A stretch of DNA of 12,599 bases from Hyphomicrobiales bacterium (lineage in GTDB: Bacteria; Pseudomonadota; Alphaproteobacteria; Rhizobiales; Devosiaceae). The notes beneath the pieces are model-generated. The model did not search any database, was not told where the DNA came from, and saw nothing but the letters and a program-made list of their open reading frames with translations. Positions 7,357 to 12,120 of the stretch are shown one piece after another. The position numbers were made by a program, and so were the translations under genes. The stretch spans positions 1-12,599 of the forward strand of contig JALSJY010000199.1 of assembly GCA_026989045.1 (NCBI GenBank), read 5' to 3'. Each line of letters opens with the position of its first letter. Position 1 is the first letter of the stretch.

Positions 7357-8298
7357 TTATCGTTTTCTCAGGGATACATGATTTATTGTGTGATCAGCAC
7401 TTTTTGTTAAAATCAAATCAGCTCGGCCGCGGGTTGGCAAAACATTTTCCTTCAAATTTGGCAAGTTAATATTATTCCAATATTGAGTGGCAAGCTCAAG
7501 AGCTTCGCTTTCAGTAAGTTTAGAAAATTGGTGAAAGAAAGAATTTGGATCAAGAAATGCGGTTTTACGAAGACTATGAAAACGCTCAATAAACCAATTC
7601 TCTAGGTCTTTTTCATTGGCATCAATATAAATTGAAAAATCAATAAAGTCCGATGCAAATGTAATTGGCTTACCATCTTTTGGCAAATCCCCCGCCTGTA
7701 AAATATTCAACCCCTCAACAATTAAAATGTCAGGCCGATCAATATTTTGCTTCTCACCTTCAACAATATCATAAATTAGATGAGAATATACTGGCACGCT
7801 AACATTAGGCTTGCCTGATTTAATATCGGCCAAAAATTTAACAAAACTTGCCCTGTCATAGCTTTGTGGAAAGCCCTTTTTTTCCATTAAACCTTTTTTT
7901 TCAAGCTCAATATTTGAGAATAAAAACCCGTCCGTTGTCACTAATTCAACCTTTGGCGAATTTGGCAAACGTTGTAATAATGCATGCATGATACGTGCTG
8001 TAGTGGACTTACCTGCTGCAACCGAGCCAGCGACTCCAAAGATAAACGGCACTTTATCACCATTTGTGCCTAAAAACTGCGTTGAGGCGTGATGAACAGC
8101 CTGCACCGCCTCAACGTAAAACGAAAAAAGACGAGTGAGGGGAAGATAAATTTCTTGCGCCTCAACTAACGAGATAGGGTCATTTAAAGCTCTTAAACGC
8201 TCAATGTCTTTTGCAACCAAAGTCATTGGCTCATCAGCCCGCAGTTTTGCCCATTGTTCTTTGGTAAATTGATGATATGGCGAAAGTTCAATACTCAT
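7357..8298 (-). CDS. coaA: Pantothenate kinase, type I
   Basis: CoaA phosphorylates pantothenate with ATP, the first and controlled step of coenzyme A synthesis, in the cytoplasm. The 313-residue protein shows FIFGVAGSVAAGKSTTARI with the P-loop GSVAAGKS at 91-98, the Walker-B-like VELVTTDGFLF (117-127), GFPQSYD (142-148), VPVYSHLIYDIVEG (168-181) and ILIVEGLNILQ (191-201), all diagnostic of prokaryotic type I PanK. Such enzymes are feedback-inhibited by CoA in E. coli. The ATG begins 2 nt past the hisE stop, so it is translated from the end of the his transcript. The his-coaA linkage is typical of Rhizobiales. Starts, length and motifs are all normal. Confidence 0.95.
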   Translation of the reverse strand: MSIELSPYHQFTKEQWAKLRADEPMTLVAKDIERLRALNDPISLVEAQEIYLPLTRLFSFYVEAVQAVHHASTQFLGTNGDKVPFIFGVAGSVAAGKSTTARIMHALLQRLPNSPKVELVTTDGFLFSNIELEKKGLMEKKGFPQSYDRASFVKFLADIKSGKPNVSVPVYSHLIYDIVEGEKQNIDRPDILIVEGLNILQAGDLPKDGKPITFASDFIDFSIYIDANEKDLENWFIERFHSLRKTAFLDPNSFFHQFSKLTESEALELATQYWNNINLPNLKENVLPTRGRADLILTKSADHTINHVSLRKR

Positions 8299-8299
8299 A

Positions 8300-8614
8300 T
8301 TATTTACGTGATGCCTTTTCGCTTAAACCAGATTGTGCGGTGCGATTTTCTAGCTCATTCATAACCTCTTCAAGATCAATTTCAGAGGCTTTTAATAAAA
8401 CCAATAAGTGATAAAGCACGTCTGCGGCCTCTTTTGTAAGCTCGTCTTTATCATTGCTTGCAGCTGCAATTGCCGCCTCAACTGCTTCCTCACCCAATTT
8501 TTGAGCGCATTTTTTAACGCCCTCTTCAATCAATTGCGCGGTGTAAGAATTATCTGGTGAAGCGCTAGCGCGTTGCAAAATAATTTGATTTAATTTTTCA
8601 AAAGTAAAACTCAT
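8300..8614 (-). CDS. hisE: Phosphoribosyl-ATP pyrophosphatase
   Basis: HisE hydrolyses phosphoribosyl-ATP to phosphoribosyl-AMP and pyrophosphate, the second step of histidine synthesis. The 104-residue all-alpha protein has the MazG-like metal-binding residues: KLGEEAVEAAIAA (39-51; Glu42, Glu43, Glu46) and KEAADVLYHLLVLL (61-74; Glu62 and Asp65). It is monofunctional, with no HisI domain fused, as usual in alphaproteobacteria. It lies 41 bp after hisF and one base before coaA. Everything is full length. Confidence 0.95.
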   Translation of the reverse strand: MSFTFEKLNQIILQRASASPDNSYTAQLIEEGVKKCAQKLGEEAVEAAIAAASNDKDELTKEAADVLYHLLVLLKASEIDLEEVMNELENRTAQSGLSEKASRK

Positions 8615-8640
8615 AAATTATATTCCTAAATAGAGCAGCT

Positions 8641-8670
8641 AATCTTGGCGCATTGTTAATCTTGACGCAT
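8641..8670 (-). repeat. Duplicated hisF 3' end (MRQD-stop), 17-bp period
   Basis: The minus strand reads ATG CGT CAA GAT TAA (hisF codons 254-257 and stop) and then, two bases later, ATG CGC CAA GAT TAG. The plus-strand units AATCTTGGCGCAT (8641-8653) and AATCTTGACGCAT (8658-8670) match at 12 of 13 positions. The second, non-coding copy lies in the hisF-hisE gap and looks like a remnant or duplication of the hisF end. Confidence 0.7.
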
Positions 8671-9429
8671 GGCAATGCCGCTTTTTTCTATATATTGTTT
8701 TGCCTGAGCAATTGAAAAAGTGCCGAAGTGAAAAATAGAAGCCGCAAGCACGGCACTTGCATGACCCTGTTTTACACCTTCAACTAAATGCTCAAGATTA
8801 CCAACCCCACCAGATGCAATCACAGGAATTTTCACTGCATCAGAAATGGTGCGGGTCAATTCAAGATCAAAGCCAATTTTTGTGCCATCACGATCCATTG
8901 AGGTAACTAATAACTCACCTGCTCCACGCTTTTGCATATTTTTAGCAAATTCAAGCGCATCAATTCCGCTAGCTTTACGCCCACCATGGGTATAAATTTC
9001 CCATTTATTTTTCTCACTATTTTCTGTTTTTCTTGCATCAACCGAAACAACAATACATTGATTTCCAAATTTATCCGCGGCACGATTGATAAAATTTGGG
9101 TCTTTTACCGCGGCAGAATTTATTGCAACTTTGTCAGCACCGCATAATAAAAGCTTGCGAATATCTTCAATTGTGCGCACCCCACCGCCAACCGTAAGCG
9201 GCATAAAACAATGCTCAGCTGTGCGCTCAACAATATCAAAAATAGTGTCCCGGTCTTCATGCGTTGCAGTAATATCTAAAAAGCATAATTCATCTGCCCC
9301 CGCTTTATCATAAGCGATTGCCGCCTCAACAGGATCACCTGCATCAACAAGATCAACAAAATTCACGCCTTTGACTACACGGCCGTTCATAACATCAAGG
9401 CAAGGAATAATTCTGGTTTTAAGAGTCAT
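8656..9429 (-). CDS. hisF: Imidazole glycerol phosphate synthase, cyclase subunit
   Basis: HisF forms the IGP synthase with HisH and uses ammonia channelled from HisH to turn PRFAR into imidazole-glycerol phosphate and AICAR. The 257-residue (beta-alpha)8 barrel is complete: RIIPCLD with catalytic Asp12, LTVGGGVRT phosphate loop (78-86), VVSVDARK with catalytic Asp131, TSMDRDGTK and VIASGGVG in the second half. The usual CLDVKDGRVVKG is here CLDVMNGRVVKG, so the K-D pair is changed to M-N while the functional Lys20 is kept. The ATG has GGGGG 7 nt upstream and directly abuts the stop of the 43-codon mini-ORF. Codons 1-13 and the first base of codon 14 are an exact duplicate of 9522-9561, and the 3' end is also duplicated just beyond the stop. 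The gene itself is intact. Confidence 0.95.
   Translation of the reverse strand: MTLKTRIIPCLDVMNGRVVKGVNFVDLVDAGDPVEAAIAYDKAGADELCFLDITATHEDRDTIFDIVERTAEHCFMPLTVGGGVRTIEDIRKLLLCGADKVAINSAAVKDPNFINRAADKFGNQCIVVSVDARKTENSEKNKWEIYTHGGRKASGIDALEFAKNMQKRGAGELLVTSMDRDGTKIGFDLELTRTISDAVKIPVIASGGVGNLEHLVEGVKQGHASAVLAASIFHFGTFSIAQAKQYIEKSGIAMRQD
9390..9429 (-). repeat. 40-bp exact direct repeat, copy inside intact hisF
   Basis: This stretch is the first 40 bp of hisF (MTLKTRIIPCLDV plus one base). It is identical, base for base, to 9522-9561, with a 132-bp offset (44 codons, so frame is kept). Identity ends on both sides exactly at the coordinates given: A/T at 9389 versus 9521 and T/C at 9430 versus 9562. 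Confidence 0.9.
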
Positions 9430-9436
9430 TTAAGCA

Positions 9437-9441
9437 CCCCC
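9437..9441 (-). promoter_or_regulatory. Shine-Dalgarno of intact hisF
   Basis: GGGGG on the minus strand ends 7 nt before the hisF ATG at 9429. It shows that the intact copy has its own ribosome-binding site downstream of the palindromic element, so hisF need not depend on readthrough from the mini-ORF. Confidence 0.6.
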
Positions 9442-9451
9442 AGTAAATCTA

Positions 9452-9524
9452 TTAAGGACGGCCGTCTTTTTTGTTTTGCGCGTCCTCATGGCTTCGCCAC
9501 TGCGGGCGTCGCATGCGTCCTTAA
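9452..9524. repeat. 73-bp GC-rich palindromic element with 9-bp terminal inverted repeats
   Basis: The element is bounded by TTAAGGACG (9452-9460) and CGTCCTTAA (9516-9524). Internally it holds GACGGCCGTC (9457-9466, perfect palindrome), a TGGC-TTC-GCCA hairpin (9489-9499) whose stem can extend by pairing 9481-9485 with 9504-9508, and CGCATGCG (9510-9517). I count 41 G/C of 73 (56%) against roughly 37% around it. It encodes no transposase. The size, folding and coding potential resemble non-autonomous dispersed palindromic elements of alphaproteobacteria (the class that includes rickettsial RPEs and rhizobial RIME/ABC repeats), but I cannot assign it to a named family. No second copy is in this window. 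Confidence 0.7.
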
Positions 9525-9561
9525 CATCAAGGCAAGGAATAATTCTGGTTTTAAGAGTCAT
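9522..9561 (-). repeat. 40-bp exact direct repeat, upstream copy of the hisF head
   Basis: This is the second exact copy of the hisF 5' end. It directly follows the hisA stop plus AAG, the expected ancestral hisF position. Its downstream edge merges with the end of the palindromic element: they share TTA at 9522-9524, and the next bases keep the V-K-D codons typical of HisF. Confidence 0.9.
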
Positions 9562-9564
9562 CTT

Positions 9565-10293
9565 TTATACTCCCAAGAGCAGGCTAAGCGCCTCTGGCAC
9601 ATTAATACGCCCATCATAAAGCGCCCGTCCTGAAATTGCTCCCTCTAATATTTGCATTTCTGGCCTTGTCATTATTTCTATATCGTCCATTGAAGCTAGG
9701 CCACCTGAGGCAACCACGGGAATTGAAACACTATTGGCTAACTCAAGCGTGCTATCCCAATTGATACCAGTTAAAATTCCATCTCGATCAATATCGGTAT
9801 AAATTATTGTTGTAACCCCTACCCCTTCAAAACGTTTTGCTAACTCAATAGCGCTTAGCGAAGATGTTTGAGCCCAGCCTTCAACCGCAACTTTTCCACC
9901 CTTGGCATCAATGCCAACTGCGATTTGATTGGGGAATTTTTTACATGCCTGTTTAACTAATTCAGGGTCATTTAGAGCAATTGTTCCCAAAATCACCCTT
10001 GCTAGACCTTTATCAAGCCAAGCTTCAATATGCTCAAGCGTGCGAATTCCACCGCCTAGCTGCACGGGGAAATCCACCGCGTTTAATATCTCTTCAACCG
10101 CCGCACCATTTACACTTTCACCTGCAAAAGCGCCATTGAGATCTACCACATGTAAATATTCAAACCCTTGATCTTCAAAAGACTTGGCTTGTGCTTTTGG
10201 GCTATCATTAAAAATAGTTGCCCTATTCATATCACCAAGCTCTAGGCGCACACATTGGCCATCTTTAAGGTCAATTGCAGGAAATAAAATCAT
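9565..10293 (-). CDS. hisA: Phosphoribosylformimino-5-aminoimidazole carboxamide ribotide isomerase
   Basis: HisA isomerises ProFAR to PRFAR (an Amadori rearrangement), supplying the substrate of HisF-HisH. It is a (beta-alpha)8 barrel homologous to HisF. MILFPAIDLKDGQCVRL carries catalytic Asp8, VQLGGGIRT (77-85) is a phosphate loop, VGIDAKGGKVAVEGW holds the second catalytic Asp129, and TDIDRDGILTG and PVVASGGLAS complete the second half-barrel. The ATG at 10293 is chosen; a GTG three codons upstream is part of the GAGGTGGAAG Shine-Dalgarno. The length is then 242 residues, as usual. The ATG overlaps the hisH stop (ATGA). The C-terminus reads EALSLLLGV and the TAA is 3 nt before the duplicated hisF head. 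Confidence 0.95.
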   Translation of the reverse strand: MILFPAIDLKDGQCVRLELGDMNRATIFNDSPKAQAKSFEDQGFEYLHVVDLNGAFAGESVNGAAVEEILNAVDFPVQLGGGIRTLEHIEAWLDKGLARVILGTIALNDPELVKQACKKFPNQIAVGIDAKGGKVAVEGWAQTSSLSAIELAKRFEGVGVTTIIYTDIDRDGILTGINWDSTLELANSVSIPVVASGGLASMDDIEIMTRPEMQILEGAISGRALYDGRINVPEALSLLLGV

Positions 10294-10946
10294 GGCTTCC
10301 ACCTCAAAAAATTTTCTAATAAAATAATACCAAGCTTTTGGCTTTTCTCTGGGTGAAATTGTGTGCCGACAATATTATCTTTGCCAACCATGGCAGTTAT
10401 CTGTCCACCATAATCAGAAGAGGCGATTAGATCGCTCTCATTTTCAACCTCCATATGATAGGAGTGAACAAAATAGGCGTGCAATCCATCTTTTCCGCTT
10501 GGAATGTTTTTTAACAACTCATGGGTTTGATTAGAATTTAGTGTGTTCCAGCCCATGTGTGGAATTTTTAGATTTTTATCATTTGGCTTAATGGGTTTTA
10601 CCTCGCCCTTTATCCAGCCCAAACCCTTATGATTGCCTTTTTCAAGCCCAGCGTCTGCCATCAGCTGCATACCAACGCAAATGCCAAGAAAAGGCACGCC
10701 GTCACACTTCACACGCTGTTCTAAAATTTCACCAATATTGGCAATAGAAAATAATCCTTCATAACAATCAGCAAATGCACCAACACCTGGTAGGATTATC
10801 CGCTCGGCTTTGTTAATCACTTCAGGTTGATTGCTAACAATAATTTCTAGTGGCAAATCAAGATTTTTTGTAGCTTTTTGCAAAGCTTTTTGGGCAGATC
10901 TTAAATTACCAGAGCCATAATCTATTATGACAATATTTCTGGTCAT
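10290..10946 (-). CDS. hisH: Imidazole glycerol phosphate synthase, glutaminase subunit
   Basis: HisH is the class I glutamine amidotransferase that releases ammonia for HisF. The 218-residue protein starts NIVIIDYGSGNLRS and has ILPGVGAF (51-58) as oxyanion region. The nucleophile is Cys90 in FLGICVGMQLM, and the catalytic His198 and Glu200 lie in GTQFHPEKSQ. HMGWN (130-134) is also typical. The stop overlaps hisA (ATGA) and the start overlaps the upstream DUF2628 stop (ATGA), implying translational coupling and balanced synthesis with the rest of the operon. All catalytic residues are present. Confidence 0.96.
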   Translation of the reverse strand: MTRNIVIIDYGSGNLRSAQKALQKATKNLDLPLEIIVSNQPEVINKAERIILPGVGAFADCYEGLFSIANIGEILEQRVKCDGVPFLGICVGMQLMADAGLEKGNHKGLGWIKGEVKPIKPNDKNLKIPHMGWNTLNSNQTHELLKNIPSGKDGLHAYFVHSYHMEVENESDLIASSDYGGQITAMVGKDNIVGTQFHPEKSQKLGIILLENFLRWKP

Positions 10947-11362
10947 TTTGGCGCGTCCTGCGATTGCTTATTGTTTTCAAAATCTTGCGATTTTATGCGA
11001 TATTTCACCCAAACAACTTGGCTTTCCTCATCATTTTGAGCAATTATATCACCCTGAGAAGTAAAACCTTTACGCATTTTTGCTCTGGCCAAAATTGCTG
11101 GTGCTTCAAAGCCAATCCAAACTACAATTAAAAGATAAATCCAAAAAACAGCTTCTGATCCAATCAATGGGCTAAGAAAACTAAGGCCAATCATTGCCGC
11201 TACAAAAAGCGCTAACTCAACCCAAAGATTATGCGCCATTGCCCAAATTGGTGGCAATAAACAAGCAAACCAAGAAAATTTTTCGACAATTATCAAACTG
11301 TCATCGTCACTGATATTCATGACATTTGCGTTCTGTTGTAAAAATATTCGATAAATCGACAT
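10943..11362 (-). CDS. DUF2628 family small membrane protein
   Basis: This predicted integral membrane protein has unknown function. With the ATG at 11362 (MSIYRIFLQQNA) it has 139 residues; an in-frame upstream start at 11434 would reach back into hisB and is not needed. The DUF2628-type core is VEKFSWFACLLPPIWAMAHNLW (26-47), followed by two hydrophobic segments (about 48-66 and 70-88) and a soluble, charged tail (95-139). GTGGA lies about 10 nt before the ATG. It sits 22 bp after hisB and overlaps hisH by ATGA. A DUF2628 gene between hisB and hisH is, to my knowledge, recurrent in Rhizobiales, but no role in histidine synthesis is established and none of its residues look enzymatic. Confidence 0.82.
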   Translation of the reverse strand: MSIYRIFLQQNANVMNISDDDSLIIVEKFSWFACLLPPIWAMAHNLWVELALFVAAMIGLSFLSPLIGSEAVFWIYLLIVVWIGFEAPAILARAKMRKGFTSQGDIIAQNDEESQVVWVKYRIKSQDFENNKQSQDAPK

Positions 11363-11384
11363 GAGTAATATCCACTTTATAAAT

Positions 11385-11972
11385 CTATAAACTACCCTTG
11401 GTAGAGGGAATAGCATTTGGGCTTCTTGGATCAATTTCTAAGGCAGTTCTTAATGCACGTGCAAGTGCTTTAAAACATGCCTCGGCAATATGGTGATTAT
11501 TATCGCCATAAGGCACTTCAATATGTAGAGTAATACCTGCATTCATCGCAAAAGCGTTAAACCACTCACGAAATAATTCCGTATCCATATCGCCAACTTT
11601 ATCGCGGGTGAAATTTACATTCCAAACAAAAAATGGCCGCCCCGATACATCAAGCGCAACGCGCGCCAATGTTCCGTCCATCACCAAATCAGCGCTAGCA
11701 TAGCGTTTAATACCTTTTTTATCACCCAAGGCCTGCTTAATCGCCTCGCCTAAAGCAATGCCTATATCCTCAGCCGTGTGGTGAAAATCGATATGGAGAT
11801 CACCCTTGGCTTTCACCTCTATATCAATAAGTGAATGTTTTGCTAATTGATCTAGCATGTGGTCTAAAAATCCAATGTCGCTATCCATATTGTGCACACC
11901 AGTGCCATCTAGATTAACGCTGACAAAAATGTCGGTTTCATTGGTTTTTCTGTTTATTTCGCTTTTACGCAT
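11385..11972 (-). CDS. hisB: Imidazoleglycerol-phosphate dehydratase
   Basis: HisB removes water from IGP to give imidazole-acetol phosphate, using two Mn ions per site; the enzyme is a 24-mer. The 195-residue, monofunctional form (no phosphatase domain) begins MRKSEINRKTNETDI. It has GFLDHMLDQLAKHS (34-47), the metal motifs DFHHTAEDIG (62-71) and GDNNHHIAEACFKA (156-169), and the conserved C-terminal PSTKGSL. The ATG at 11972 fits family starts; a TTG six codons upstream is rejected. GGGG lies 12 nt before the ATG, rather far. It is the first gene of the his operon, and the leader has no run of His codons, so classical attenuation is not apparent. Confidence 0.95.
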   Translation of the reverse strand: MRKSEINRKTNETDIFVSVNLDGTGVHNMDSDIGFLDHMLDQLAKHSLIDIEVKAKGDLHIDFHHTAEDIGIALGEAIKQALGDKKGIKRYASADLVMDGTLARVALDVSGRPFFVWNVNFTRDKVGDMDTELFREWFNAFAMNAGITLHIEVPYGDNNHHIAEACFKALARALRTALEIDPRSPNAIPSTKGSL

Positions 11973-12016
11973 TTGTTTATTTAACCCCAAAAAGAAGATA
12001 TGATTGATTTAGCAGT

Positions 12017-12048
12017 TTATCTTAACAACTTAAAGCCTTATCATAACA
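12017..12048. repeat. Paired 11-bp direct repeat, 21 bp apart, in the hisB leader
   Basis: TTATCTTAACA (12017-12027) and TTATCATAACA (12038-12048) differ at one base and are exactly 21 bp apart, two helical turns. They lie between the putative hisB transcription start and the hisB ATG. The spacing is suggestive of an operator, but AT-rich chance repeats are common. Confidence 0.35.
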
Positions 12049-12054
12049 GATAGT

Positions 12055-12083
12055 TTGTAATTATTTTATTGCTACTTATATTA
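12055..12083 (+). promoter_or_regulatory. Putative hslV promoter
   Basis: TTGTAA (12055-12060) and TATATT (12078-12083) have a 17-nt spacer and would start transcription about 30 nt before hslV. It looks like a housekeeping-type promoter; no good heat-shock (RpoH-type) CTTGAA/CCCAT pair was found. Confidence 0.4.
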
Positions 12084-12092
12084 AGGCTCAAT
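12064..12092 (-). promoter_or_regulatory. Putative his operon promoter
   Basis: On the minus strand TTGAGC (12092-12087) and TAAAAT (12069-12064) have a 17-nt spacer, giving a leader of about 85 nt before hisB. It overlaps the putative hslV promoter on the other strand almost completely, so the two could compete. Confidence 0.4.
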
Positions 12093-12120
12093 AGCAAAGA
12101 ATTTTAAAGAGGTTTATGAA

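Larger units (their letters stand above)
9430..9561 (-). pseudogene. Mini-ORF of 43 codons: duplicated hisF head fused to palindromic element
   Basis: The open frame starts with ATG 3 nt after the hisA stop, has GGGAG 8 nt upstream, and encodes MTLKTRIIPCLDV identical to HisF 1-13. It then reads KDACDARSGEAM, RTRKTKK and TAVLNRFTGGA through the palindromic element before TAA, which directly touches the ATG of intact hisF. Its position is where hisF would start in a compact his operon, and the residues V-K-D after the break match the usual HisF DVKDG better than the intact gene does. It is most simply a truncated hisF head left by insertion or unequal recombination. Whether the basic peptide is made is unknown. 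Translation would couple hisA to hisF. Confidence 0.7.

Noticed and set aside
10951..10959. GCGCGTCCT shared with the palindromic element (9478-9486)
   Set aside because: It is only 9 bp without the flanking palindromes or terminal repeats, so a chance match within DUF2628 coding DNA is likely.
11363..11434. Longer DUF2628 ORF starting inside hisB
   Set aside because: The extra 24 codons read antisense-free hisB tail in another frame, and the ATG at 11362 matches the family N-terminus.
11973..12120. Heat-shock (RpoH) promoter or His-codon attenuator between hisB and hslV
   Set aside because: CTTAAAGCC near 12028 lacks a matching -10, and no short ORF with a run of His codons is present.
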